Source of the DNA: DASZMJ01 sp035551935
Lineage (GTDB): Bacteria; Planctomycetota; Planctomycetia; Isosphaerales; Isosphaeraceae
Assembly: GCA_035551935.1 (NCBI GenBank)
Contig: DASZMJ010000484.1
Location: 1 to 21,697, forward strand
Direction of reading: 5' to 3'
Length of the DNA stretch: 21,697 bases
Under the pieces are notes generated by a model. The model was not told the origin of the DNA. It searched no databases and saw nothing but the letters and a program-made list of their open reading frames with translations. Position 1 is the stretch's first letter. Each line of letters starts with the position of its first letter. Shown here in pieces: positions 1-8,629 of the stretch. Position numbers and translations under genes: made by a program.

Positions 1-7
1 AGACGAG

Positions 8-54
8 CCCCCGGCCGCCCGTCGGCTTTGCGCGCTCAGGGGAGCGGCCGGGGG
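8..54. repeat. Inverted repeat spanning the kinase stop codon
   Basis: The arms cccccggccgc (8-18) and gcggccggggg (44-54) are perfect 11-bp complements separated by 25 nt. The loop holds the stop codon of the kinase gene that ends at 36. There is no T-run after either arm, so it is not a classical intrinsic terminator. It could still slow or end transcription of the minus-strand kinase transcript. Its G+C-only arms could also arise by chance in this genome. Confidence 0.35.
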
Positions 55-629
55 CGGTCGTCGGGGTCGCGGAGGTTGAGGTACGACACGAGCCGCAGCC
101 CGCGCGCGACGGCCGGGAAGGCCGGATCGACCAGCCCCAGCCGCGCCGCCTCGCGACGATCCGCCCCCGGAGGGAGCGGGGCGCTCTTGACGAGGAGCAG
201 CTCGGCCGCGCCGAGCCGGGCCGCGACCCGCGCGGCGATCGAGTCGGTGGTCACGTCCCACGACCGCGGCAAGGGGTCGCCGCCGCGGTCGTCCTCGTCG
301 AGGAACCGCCGGGTCGCCAGCACCGGCAACGAGCCTCGGACCATCGCCAGGGCCTCCGCCGTCGTCTCGACGACCTCCAGGCCCGGCACGATCGCCGCCA
401 GGAGCCGCGCCGAGAGGTCCAGCGCCCGCAAGGCCAGGGCGTGCGCCCGCTCGTCGCCCAGCGCGTGCGCCCGGTCGAGCCCCCGCACGACGTCGGCCAC
501 CCGGCCGCCGCCGACGATCAGGATCGAAGGCTCATGTTCGCGAGGTCTCAAGGCTTCCGACAGCCTGCCCGGCAGCTCCGGCCAGTCGAGCAGGCTGCCG
601 CCGACCTTGACGATGCGGACCGCGCTCAA
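36..629 (-). CDS. Amino acid kinase-fold small-molecule kinase, MfnE-like (197 aa)
   Basis: The protein has the amino-acid-kinase fold signature: VKVGGSL near residues 8-13 for phosphate binding, IVGGG at 38-42, and a later TTDS-IAARVA block at 127-136 followed by LLLVKS around 145-149. The pattern H-x-LGDERAH around 55-63 recalls the archaeal aspartokinase-related group that includes MfnE, which phosphorylates an aminomethylfuran phosphate in methanofuran synthesis. Relatives occur in methylotrophs and planctomycetes that use tetrahydromethanopterin/methanofuran C1 carriers. The specific substrate here is inference. The start is TTG at 629, preceded by GAGGGC, and lies 15 nt after the aminotransferase stop, so the two genes probably form an operon. 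At 197 residues it is short for the superfamily but appears complete. Other amino-acid-kinase substrates cannot be excluded. Confidence 0.72.
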   Translation of the reverse strand: MSAVRIVKVGGSLLDWPELPGRLSEALRPREHEPSILIVGGGRVADVVRGLDRAHALGDERAHALALRALDLSARLLAAIVPGLEVVETTAEALAMVRGSLPVLATRRFLDEDDRGGDPLPRSWDVTTDSIAARVAARLGAAELLLVKSAPLPPGADRREAARLGLVDPAFPAVARGLRLVSYLNLRDPDDRPRPLP

Positions 630-644
630 GGTCGAGCCCTCGGC

Positions 645-1760
645 TCAGGCGCCGCGGCGGGCGAGGTCGCGGAGGACGTCGAGGCCGCGGTCGAGCGCGG
701 CGTCGCCGACGGCGTAGGAGATCCGGAAGTGGGTGTCGCGGCGGCTGAAGACGGAGCCGGGGATGGTCAGCAACGACCGGCGGATCGCCGCGGCGACGAA
801 CTCGGAGCCGGTCCCCCACGGGGCGCGCGGGAAGGCGGAGAAGGCCCCCTCGGGCGCCGCGAGGTCGAAGTCGTCGGCCAACGCCGCGACGACCCGGTCG
901 CGCTTGCGGCGGTAGGACTCGACCTGCGCCGACATGTCGGCCTCCAGCGCGGCGACCCCCGCGGCCTGCGCGAAGCTCGGGGCGCAGATGAAGCTGAACT
1001 GCTGGAGCTTGGCCATCTCCTGGAGCAGCGCCGCCGGCCCGTGCGCGAACCCGAGCCGCCAGCCGGTCATCGCGTGCGACTTGCTGAAGCCGTCGGCCAC
1101 CAGCACGTCCTCGCCCCACTCGGCCGGCGAGGCGAACGGCCGGTCGTAGCAGAAGGACTTGTACACTTCATCGCTGATGAGCAACACGCCCCGCCGCCGG
1201 CAGAGCTCGGCCAAGGCCCGCAGCTCCTCGGCCGTGGCCACGACCCCGGTGGGGTTGGCCGGGGTGTTGACGATCACGCACCTGGTCCGCGGCGACATCG
1301 CCGCGGCCACCTTCTCCGCGTCGATCCGGAAGTCGGGGTACGTGTCCACGACCACCGGCACGCCCCCGGCGAGCGTGACGAGGTGGCGATACATGACGAA
1401 GTACGGGTCGAAGACGATCACCTCGTCGCCCGGGTTGACCGAGCAGCAGATCCCCAGGAGCAGGGCGCCGGAGCTGCCCGAGGTGATGAGCACCTGGCGA
1501 TCGGGATGGCCGAGGCGACGATCGAGGTCCTCCTGGATCTTCGCGCGCAGCTCGGGGATGCCCTGGGTGACGGTGTAGGCGTTGCGTCCCCCGCGGATCG
1601 CGGCGATCGCGGCCTCCTGGACGGCCTCGGGGACGTCGAAGTCGGGCAGGCCGATCGACAGGTTGATCGGGTCGGCCATCGACCTGGCCATCTCGAACGC
1701 CTTGCGGATGCCCGAGGCATCGATCAGGCGCATCCGGTCGGCGATCCAGGCGTCGTTCAC
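645..1760 (-). CDS. Class I/II PLP-dependent aminotransferase (371 aa)
   Basis: A full-length fold-type I aminotransferase that would move an amino group between an amino acid and a 2-oxo acid in the cytoplasm. Visible landmarks are the N-terminal SIGLPDFDVP, the PLP-phosphate loop SGSSGAL at about 94-100, NTPANPTG at 165-172 with the ring-contacting Asn169, ISDEVY at 195-200 with Asp197, and the Schiff-base lysine Lys227 in DGFSKSHAMTGWRLGF. Arg235 and a C-terminal FRISYA segment fit carboxylate binding. The overall look is of the aspartate/aromatic aminotransferase group, but the substrate cannot be named from sequence alone. The start is GTG at 1760; no in-frame ATG gives a better N-terminus. 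The kinase gene follows after 15 nt, which suggests shared transcription. A TAGGAT box lies about 50 nt upstream of the start. Confidence 0.9.
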   Translation of the reverse strand: MNDAWIADRMRLIDASGIRKAFEMARSMADPINLSIGLPDFDVPEAVQEAAIAAIRGGRNAYTVTQGIPELRAKIQEDLDRRLGHPDRQVLITSGSSGALLLGICCSVNPGDEVIVFDPYFVMYRHLVTLAGGVPVVVDTYPDFRIDAEKVAAAMSPRTRCVIVNTPANPTGVVATAEELRALAELCRRRGVLLISDEVYKSFCYDRPFASPAEWGEDVLVADGFSKSHAMTGWRLGFAHGPAALLQEMAKLQQFSFICAPSFAQAAGVAALEADMSAQVESYRRKRDRVVAALADDFDLAAPEGAFSAFPRAPWGTGSEFVAAAIRRSLLTIPGSVFSRRDTHFRISYAVGDAALDRGLDVLRDLARRGA

Positions 1761-1810
1761 GTCGCGTCGGCTCCGCTCGCGGGGCGTTCCCTGCTCGAAA
1801 AACGGGCCCC

Positions 1811-1816
1811 ATCCTA
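1811..1816 (-). promoter_or_regulatory. TAGGAT -10-like box upstream of the aminotransferase
   Basis: On the minus strand the hexamer TAGGAT followed by GGGG lies about 50 nt upstream of the GTG start at 1760. It matches four of six positions of the sigma-70 -10 consensus. No convincing -35 element is seen at 16-18 bp. It is listed because the same hexamer recurs upstream of several other genes in this window. Confidence 0.35.
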
Positions 1817-1903
1817 ACGCGCCGGGGGCCCGGTCGGGGAGCCGTCCGGTGGGATGGACCGTCCCCCACCCCGACTTTCACCCGCGTCGGGACAGTCCGC
1901 GGA

Positions 1904-2776
1904 TCATCCTCCTTCGCCGAAGTAGGATCGGTCGCGGGCCTCCCATTCGCGATAGCCGAGCAGGTCGTACAGCTCCGCGCGCGACTGCATGCGGTCGAGC
2001 GCGCCGCGCTGGGAGCCGGTATCGCGGAGCTGGATCAGGACGTCTTCCGCGGCCTTCATGGCGGCGCGGAAGGCGGTCAGGGGATAGAGGGCGGCGCGGT
2101 AGCCGAGGCCGGCGAGGGTGTCGAGGTCGAGCAAGGGGCCGCGGCCGAACTCGGTCATGTTGGCGAGCAGGGGGGCATCGACGGCGCGGGCGAAGGCGGC
2201 GAACTCATCCAGGGTCTCGAGCGCCTCGGGGAAGATCAGGTCGGCCCCGGCCGCGGCGTAGAGCCGGGCCCGGGCCACGGCGGAATCGAAGCCCTCGACC
2301 GATCGGGCGTCGGTCCGGGCCACGATCACGAAGGCCGGGTCGCGGCGGGCCAGCACCGCGGCGCGGACCTTGGCCGCCATCGCGTCGGCGGCGATGACCG
2401 CCTTGCCCGAGAGGTGCCCGCACCGCTTGGGGAGGACCTGGTCCTCGATGTGGAGGCCCGCGGCGCCGGCCTCCTCGAAGAGCCGGACGGTCCGCTCGAC
2501 GTTGATCGGCTCGCCGAAGCCGGTGTCGGCGTCGCAGAGCACCGGCAAGCTCGTCGCCCTCGCCAGCACGGCCGCCTGATCGACGAACTCCGAGAGGGTC
2601 AGCAGGCCGACGTCCGGCAACGCCGCCCAGCCCGCCGAGAGCGCCCCGCCGGATAGATAAACCGCCCGGAACCCCAGCCGCTCGGCCATCCGCGCCGCGA
2701 GCGCATTGAACGCGCCGGGGATCATCGCCGGCCGTTCGGCCCACGCCGCCCTCAGCCTTTCTCCCGGAGTCGCCAT
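1904..2776 (-). CDS. prpB: Methylisocitrate lyase / isocitrate lyase-PEP mutase family (290 aa)
   Basis: Cytoplasmic carbon-carbon lyase of the ICL/PEPM superfamily. The likely reaction splits 2-methylisocitrate into pyruvate and succinate, the last step of the methylcitrate route for propionate. Evidence is the family signature KRCGH at 117-121 with catalytic Cys119, the metal-site CDADTGFG at 81-88 (Asp82 and Asp84), HIEDQ at 109-113, and RTDAR further on. Length matches PrpB (about 290-300) rather than isocitrate lyase (over 400). The start ATG at 2776 is preceded by GGGAGGGTG. No methylcitrate synthase or methylcitrate dehydratase gene is adjacent, so the role as PrpB rests on family resemblance. 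An oxaloacetate- or phosphonate-acting relative remains possible. Confidence 0.82.
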   Translation of the reverse strand: MATPGERLRAAWAERPAMIPGAFNALAARMAERLGFRAVYLSGGALSAGWAALPDVGLLTLSEFVDQAAVLARATSLPVLCDADTGFGEPINVERTVRLFEEAGAAGLHIEDQVLPKRCGHLSGKAVIAADAMAAKVRAAVLARRDPAFVIVARTDARSVEGFDSAVARARLYAAAGADLIFPEALETLDEFAAFARAVDAPLLANMTEFGRGPLLDLDTLAGLGYRAALYPLTAFRAAMKAAEDVLIQLRDTGSQRGALDRMQSRAELYDLLGYREWEARDRSYFGEGG

Positions 2777-2800
2777 GGCGCACCCTCCCTGCCCGACTCG

Positions 2801-2806
2801 ATCCTA
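2801..2806 (-). promoter_or_regulatory. TAGGAT -10-like box upstream of prpB
   Basis: TAGGAT on the minus strand, about 25 nt upstream of the prpB ATG and just upstream of its GGGAGGG ribosome binding site. As a -10 element it would give a very short leader. No good -35 hexamer is visible. Confidence 0.35.
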
Positions 2807-2841
2807 CCCCCTGCCACGGCCGCCGACCAGCCGAGGTCCGC

Positions 2842-2871
2842 TTGCCGGGCGAGGGGGTGCTGCCATAGGAT
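2842..2871 (+). promoter_or_regulatory. Candidate promoter for dsbD
   Basis: TTGCCG (2842-2847), an 18-bp spacer and TAGGAT (2866-2871) lie 75 nt upstream of the dsbD ATG. Each hexamer matches four of six consensus positions. A perfect TTGACA also occurs at 2915-2920, but nothing resembling a -10 box follows it before the start codon. Confidence 0.35.
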
Positions 2872-2945
2872 GAGGGCAATCAGGGCCGGGCGGTCACGAT
2901 CGGCCGTCGGCGGGTTGACACGGGTCGAAAAGGGGTGCCTCCGCC

Positions 2946-5180
2946 ATGCGCAACGCCTGTCGTCGTCGGAATCTCCTCGCCGGCCTCGCCGCGCTCGCGG
3001 TCGCCTTCGCCGCGATCCCGGCCGCGACGGCCGCCGAGGACGTCAAGCCGGCGCGGAAGGACTCGCGGATCAAGCCGCAGCAAGCCCAGTTCACCACGAC
3101 GATCGAGCCGGCCGAGGCCGCGCCGGGGGACACCGTCACGCTCAAGGTGACGGCCAAGGTCGATTCCCCCTGGCATATCTACGCCTACGCCAAGAAGCAG
3201 GCCGACGACGGCCCGGTCAGCACCCATTTCGACCTCTTCGACAAGGGTGGCCTCGAGCCCGTCGGCGACTGGAAGGCGTCGGCCAAGCCGATCCGCAAGA
3301 AGGAGCCGGCGTTCCCCACCCTCGACGCGATCGAGTTCCACGAGGAGAGCGTCACCTGGAGCCTCAAGCTGAAGGTCCCCGACGACGCCAAGCCCGGCAA
3401 GCACACCATCCGCAACCAGATCGAGTTCCAGCTCTGCGACCCGAAGAGCTGCCTCACGCCCACCCGGCACACCCTGCCCGCCGCGACGGTGACGGTCAAG
3501 GGCAAGGGGTCCAAGAAGGCCGCGGCGGCGTCGCTCCTCTTGATGACCACCGTGGCGTTCGAGGCCGGCCCGGCGGTGGCATCGCCAGGCGCGCCGAAGA
3601 ACGAGGTCCAGGCGGCGATCGAGAAGGGGCTCTTCCCGTTCCTGCTGACCTCGGCATTCGGGGGCCTACTGGCCTTGTTGATGCCCTGCGTCTGGCCGAT
3701 GGTGCCGGTGACGGTCAACTTCTTCATCAAGCAAGGGCAGGCCGCCCACGGTAAGGGGGCCAAGGCCGAGGAGGTCGGCCAGCCGAAAGGGCGGGCGAGG
3801 ACGACGGGCCTGGCGATCACCTACTGCCTGGCGATCATCGGCATCTTCACGCTGGTCGGCGTGGCCTTCTCGGCGTTCCTGGGGGCGTCGTCGATCCAGC
3901 GGCTGGCCACGAACGCGTGGCTGAACCTGGCCGTCGCCTTGATCTTCATCGCCTTCGGCCTGAGCCTGCTGGGGCTCTACGAGATCGGCCTGCCGAGCTT
4001 CCTGCTGAACGCCTCGTCGCGCGGCGAGAGTCGCGGGGGGCTCGTCGGCGTGTTCTTCATGGCGTTGACGCTGACGATCACCTCGTTCACGTGCACCTTC
4101 CCGGTCGTCGGCGGCCTGATCGTGATCGCGGCGCAGGGGCAGTACTTCTATCCCGTGATCGGCCTGATGACCTTCGCGACCGTGCTGGCGCTGCCCTTCT
4201 TCCTGCTGGCACTGGCGCCGGGGCTCATGACGAAGCTGCCCAAGAGCGGCGACTGGATGAACGCGGTGAAGGTCGTCGGCGGCCTCGTCGAGATCGGCGC
4301 GGCGTTCAAGTTCCTGAACGCGGCCGAGATCGGCTTCGGCACCGACCCGGCCGACGCGTGGATCGACTCGTACGTGATGCTGACGTCGTGGGTCGTCCTG
4401 GCGCTGATCTGCGGCGTGTACTTGCTCGGGTTCTTCAAGACCGGCGACGACCAGGCCGAGGTCCGCGTCGGCCCCGGCCGGCTCCTGACGGGCGCCTTCT
4501 TCCTGGGCGCGGCGTTGTATCTGACCCCGGCGCTCTTCGGCTTCCCGCCGCGTGGACAGATCTACAATCACCTGGTCGTCGGCCTGCTCGGTCCCGACGC
4601 CGACCGGCTCGCGTTCAGGAACTTGAACGCCGCGCCGTCGGGCGGCGAGACGAAGGTCGCGACGGCCGAGCCGGCGACGGCTGTGAAGGCGACCTCGAAG
4701 GAGCCCGAGAAGGCCCTCCGCGAAGAGAAGACCTTCCACGGCGTCCAGTGGGGCATGAGCTATGACGAGGCGCTCGAGCGTGCCAAGGCCGAGCGGCGGC
4801 CGGTCCTCATCGACTTCACGGGCGTCTTCTGCGCCAACTGCCGCCAGATGGAGAGCGGCGTCATGCCGCGGCGGGACGTCGTGCCGCTCCTGCAGAAGTT
4901 CGTCACCGTCCAGCTCTACACCGACCAGGTCCCCATCGCCACACTGACGAGGGACAAAAAGGAGGAACTGGCGGCGGACAACCTCGACCTCGAGAAGAAG
5001 CTGACCGCGCAGTTGACCAGCCCCTTGTACGTCGTGCTGAGCCCCGAGGGGAAGGTCCTGGCACAGGCGGGGGGATACATCGAGGCACCGTCTTACATCA
5101 AGTTCCTGACCGACGCGCTGTCGAAGTTCGACGGCGGCAAGCAGGTCGCCCAGGCCGAGACCTCCTCCGGCGGGCGCTGA
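2946..5180 (+). CDS. dsbD: DsbD-type transmembrane protein-disulfide reductase (744 aa)
   Basis: Inner-membrane enzyme that passes electrons from cytoplasmic thioredoxin to periplasmic thiol proteins. Residues 1-30 form a signal peptide with a basic start and A-T-A-A end. An N-terminal DsbD-alpha-like domain (about 45-170) carries the Cys164/Cys169 pair in CDPKSC. The hydrophobic core (about 220-540) has the two membrane cysteines, Cys248 in MPCVWP and Cys383 in FTCTFP. The C-terminal thioredoxin-like domain (about 600-725) holds C629-A-N-C632. All three cysteine pairs of the electron relay are therefore present. The domain order is the DsbD order, though the long linker (about 555-600) and the CANC rather than CVAC site are its own. 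The GGGGTG before the ATG is a modest ribosome binding site. The last 88 bp overlap the convergent gene at 5093-5731. Confidence 0.9.
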   Translation: MRNACRRRNLLAGLAALAVAFAAIPAATAAEDVKPARKDSRIKPQQAQFTTTIEPAEAAPGDTVTLKVTAKVDSPWHIYAYAKKQADDGPVSTHFDLFDKGGLEPVGDWKASAKPIRKKEPAFPTLDAIEFHEESVTWSLKLKVPDDAKPGKHTIRNQIEFQLCDPKSCLTPTRHTLPAATVTVKGKGSKKAAAASLLLMTTVAFEAGPAVASPGAPKNEVQAAIEKGLFPFLLTSAFGGLLALLMPCVWPMVPVTVNFFIKQGQAAHGKGAKAEEVGQPKGRARTTGLAITYCLAIIGIFTLVGVAFSAFLGASSIQRLATNAWLNLAVALIFIAFGLSLLGLYEIGLPSFLLNASSRGESRGGLVGVFFMALTLTITSFTCTFPVVGGLIVIAAQGQYFYPVIGLMTFATVLALPFFLLALAPGLMTKLPKSGDWMNAVKVVGGLVEIGAAFKFLNAAEIGFGTDPADAWIDSYVMLTSWVVLALICGVYLLGFFKTGDDQAEVRVGPGRLLTGAFFLGAALYLTPALFGFPPRGQIYNHLVVGLLGPDADRLAFRNLNAAPSGGETKVATAEPATAVKATSKEPEKALREEKTFHGVQWGMSYDEALERAKAERRPVLIDFTGVFCANCRQMESGVMPRRDVVPLLQKFVTVQLYTDQVPIATLTRDKKEELAADNLDLEKKLTAQLTSPLYVVLSPEGKVLAQAGGYIEAPSYIKFLTDALSKFDGGKQVAQAETSSGGR

Positions 5181-5731
5181 TCGCCGCGGCCGGCCTCGGC
5201 GCGGGGGCCGTTGGCGATGCCTCCCACCGGGGTCGGGCCCGGCGCGCGTCGCGGGCCGCCGCGACGCGGCCCTTGCACATAGCTGCGGATCTCCGAGTCG
5301 AGCAAGCCCCCCTCGACCCGCGCCCAGACTCGCTGGCCGCGCTCCAGCGACTCCTGGAGCCGGTCGGCCTCGCCGTCCTTGCGGTCGTCGTACGACAGGC
5401 GGCGGGCCAGCTCGCGGGCCCGACGCGCGTGCCACTCCGCGTTCTCGCGCGCCTGCCGGCCGAGCTCCCTCGAGAACTCGACGATCTGCCGATGGAGCCG
5501 CCGCAGGGCCGGGTCGACCGACTCGTCGGCGACCCGCAACGACCCGGCCGCCTCGAGGTGCTGGTCCGCGATCCGGCCGAACTCCCGCGCCAGCTCGACG
5601 TGCCGCTCGATGGCCCGATCCCGCCGCCGACGGCCCGGCGTCGCCCAGAAGACCACCGCGGCGACCGTCGCCACCACGCCCGCCATCGCCAGCCAACGCC
5701 CGACCGGCCCGCGCTCTCTCCAGGGCGCCAT
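5093..5731 (-). CDS. Hypothetical membrane-anchored helical protein (212 aa)
   Basis: No family is recognised. One membrane segment (about residues 13-30, WLAMAGVVATVAAVVFWA) is followed by a basic RRRRDR stretch. Then comes a long charged helical region rich in Arg, Ala, Glu and Leu (about 40-150), which may form a coiled coil in the cytoplasm or periplasm. The start is well supported: AGGAGG lies 5 nt before the ATG at 5731. The last quarter is Pro/Gly/Arg-rich, and its final 29 codons are antisense to the end of dsbD. The natural end could therefore be shorter in relatives, with this tail a read-on into the neighbour. Function unknown. Confidence 0.6.
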   Translation of the reverse strand: MAPWRERGPVGRWLAMAGVVATVAAVVFWATPGRRRRDRAIERHVELAREFGRIADQHLEAAGSLRVADESVDPALRRLHRQIVEFSRELGRQARENAEWHARRARELARRLSYDDRKDGEADRLQESLERGQRVWARVEGGLLDSEIRSYVQGPRRGGPRRAPGPTPVGGIANGPRAEAGRGDQRPPEEVSAWATCLPPSNFDSASVRNLM

Positions 5732-5760
5732 GGATACCTCCTGAACTCGGGGCAGGGAAT

Positions 5761-5766
5761 CTCCTA
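5761..5766 (-). promoter_or_regulatory. TAGGAG -10-like box upstream of the helical membrane protein
   Basis: The minus strand reads GTGTAGGAGATT about 30 nt upstream of the ATG at 5731. It is a one-base variant of the TAGGAT box seen before other genes here. No -35 element was recognised. Confidence 0.25.
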
Positions 5767-5864
5767 CACTCTTCGTCGTCGCGGGCCGATTCTTGCCGAC
5801 GGCCCGCGGGGTTTCTCCGGGTTTTCTCGGCGCGGGAACCGTCCCGACGACCCGCGCCCGGCCT

Positions 5865-6929
5865 TCATTCCCAGTGGACGGCCCGGTCCCCCGACACGAC
5901 CGAGCCGATGACCCAGGCGGCCTGGCCGACTCCCTGGAGGTAGCGGACGATCGACTCGGCGTGATAGTCGGCCACGACCAGGATCAGGCCGATCCCCATG
6001 TTGAAGACGCGGAACATCTCCTCGTCCCCGACGCCGCCGAGGGCCTGGAGCCAGGGAAAGACCTTCGGCACCTCCCACGAGCCCCGCCGCAGCCGGATCG
6101 CCAGGCCCTCCGGGAGGATGCGCGGCGGGTTGTCGATCAGGCCGCCGCCGGTGATGTGCGCGATGCCGTGGACGACCCGCTTGACGCGATAGTGCCGATA
6201 GACGGCCTTGAGCGCCCGGACGTAGATCCGCGTCGGCTCCAGCAATTCGTCGGCGACGGTCCGCCCCAGCTCGGGCACCGCGGAATCGGGGGCCAGGCCG
6301 GCGCGCTCCAGGACGACCTTCCGCGCCAGGCTGTAGCCGTTGGAGTGCAGGCCCGAGCTCGCCAGCCCGATCACCTTGTCCCCCTCCCGGACCTCGGCCC
6401 CGGTCAAGACCTGCTTCCGCTCGGCGACGCCGACGCAGAAGCCCGCCAGGTCGTACTCGCCCTCGTGGTAGAACTCGGGCAGGATCGCCGTCTCGCCGCC
6501 GAGCAGGGCGCACTCGGCCTCGACGCAGCCGTCGCTGATGCCGCGGACGATGCCCTGCGAGAGGTCGGGGTCGTCGCGGCCCATCGCCACGTAGTCCAGG
6601 AAGAACAACGGCTCGGCGCCGGCGCAGAGGCAGTCGTTGACCGACATCGCCACCAGGTCGATGCCCACGGTCTGATGCCTCCCCGTCGCGAAGGCCAGCT
6701 TGAGCTTGGTGCCGACCCCGTCGGTCGAGGCCACGAGCACCGGGTCGCGGTAGGTCCGCGACAGCAGGTTGATGTTGGCGTTGAGCCGGAAGAGACCGGC
6801 GAACCCCTCCTTCCAGTTCAGGACCCGCGGGGTATACGTCCGCTCCAGCAGGGGCGGCAGCCGCCGCATCGTCTCCTCGTAGGTGTCGAGGTCGACTCCG
6901 GCGGCCTTGTAGTCGATCGGCTCGGGCAT
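5865..6929 (-). CDS. purM: Phosphoribosylformylglycinamidine cyclo-ligase, AIR synthetase (354 aa)
   Basis: Catalyses ATP-dependent ring closure of formylglycinamidine ribonucleotide to aminoimidazole ribonucleotide, the fifth step of de novo purine synthesis, in the cytoplasm. Family blocks are DYKAAGVD at the N-terminus, STDGVGTKLKLA (ATP/substrate binding), GIDLVAMSVNDCLCAGAEPLFF, LLGGETAILPEFY, LASSGLHSNGYSL and HITGGGLIDNPPR, all in PurM order. Length agrees with the family. Two starts are possible: a TTG at 6935 or the ATG two codons later at 6929. The ATG is preferred. Neither has a clear Shine-Dalgarno. A sigma-70-like promoter sits about 150 nt upstream. It stands alone, with no other purine gene beside it. 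Confidence 0.95.
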   Translation of the reverse strand: MPEPIDYKAAGVDLDTYEETMRRLPPLLERTYTPRVLNWKEGFAGLFRLNANINLLSRTYRDPVLVASTDGVGTKLKLAFATGRHQTVGIDLVAMSVNDCLCAGAEPLFFLDYVAMGRDDPDLSQGIVRGISDGCVEAECALLGGETAILPEFYHEGEYDLAGFCVGVAERKQVLTGAEVREGDKVIGLASSGLHSNGYSLARKVVLERAGLAPDSAVPELGRTVADELLEPTRIYVRALKAVYRHYRVKRVVHGIAHITGGGLIDNPPRILPEGLAIRLRRGSWEVPKVFPWLQALGGVGDEEMFRVFNMGIGLILVVADYHAESIVRYLQGVGQAAWVIGSVVSGDRAVHWE

Positions 6930-7035
6930 GGGCAAGCGGGGGTTGGAGGGTCGGTCGCTCCGGCGTGCCGTCGGTCGCCCGACGCTCCCCCTAATCTACC
7001 ACCCTCCCGAACGCTCGCGAACCGACACAATCATC

Positions 7036-7056
7036 CCGGGTCCCGTTCGGACCCGG
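7036..7056. repeat. Hairpin in the purM leader
   Basis: The arms ccgggtcc and ggacccgg form a perfect 8-bp stem around a 5-nt loop. It lies close to the expected 5' end of a purM transcript started at the 7075-7103 promoter. It may stabilise or regulate the leader. The leader does not match a purine riboswitch that I can recognise. Confidence 0.4.
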
Positions 7057-7074
7057 ACCGGGACGGCTGTTTAT

Positions 7075-7103
7075 CTGATACAGAATGATACCGTACGAGT
7101 CAA
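7075..7103 (-). promoter_or_regulatory. Sigma-70-like promoter for purM
   Basis: On the minus strand TTGACT (7103-7098) matches five of six -35 positions. After exactly 17 bp comes TATCAG (7080-7075), matching four of six -10 positions, inside an unusually A+T-rich patch. It points at purM and would give a leader of roughly 140 nt. Confidence 0.55.
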
Positions 7104-7194
7104 TCCCTAAAAACCGCGCGGGCCGACCGCCGCGCCGCGGTTCGAGGCGGTGCGGCGGGCGGCCCGGCGGATGGCCGAGGCGAGCGGGCGAGGG

Positions 7195-8535
<1,341 letters not shown>

Positions 8536-8557
8536 GGGTCGGACTCCGACGATTCCC

Positions 8558-8626
8558 GATGTCCGATGACAGATAAACTTGCATTAGTCATCAATCTGTC
8601 ATCGGACATCTTCCATCTGTCATTGG
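8558..8626. repeat. Perfect 17-bp inverted repeat plus a third half-copy
   Basis: The arms gatgtccgatgacagat (8558-8574) and atctgtcatcggacatc (8594-8610) are perfect complements with a 19-nt A+T-rich loop. A third, direct copy of the inner part (atctgtcattgg, 8615-8626) differs from atctgtcatcgg at one base. It fills the spacer between two minus-strand genes. It could act as an attenuator, RNA-processing hairpin, regulator site or small dispersed repeat. No T-run follows it. Confidence 0.7.
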
Positions 8627-8629
8627 AAA

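Noticed and set aside
441..1817. Plus-strand ORF of 458 codons opposite the kinase and aminotransferase
   Set aside because: Antisense shadow with no domain, while both minus-strand genes have intact active-site motifs.
2915..2920. Perfect TTGACA as the dsbD -35 element
   Set aside because: No -10-like hexamer lies 15-19 bp downstream; the ribosome binding site and start codon occupy that space.
3666..5696. Minus-strand ORF of 676 codons opposite dsbD
   Set aside because: Antisense to a complete DsbD with all cysteine pairs. The composition is repetitive Arg/Asp/Gly and there is no ribosome binding site.
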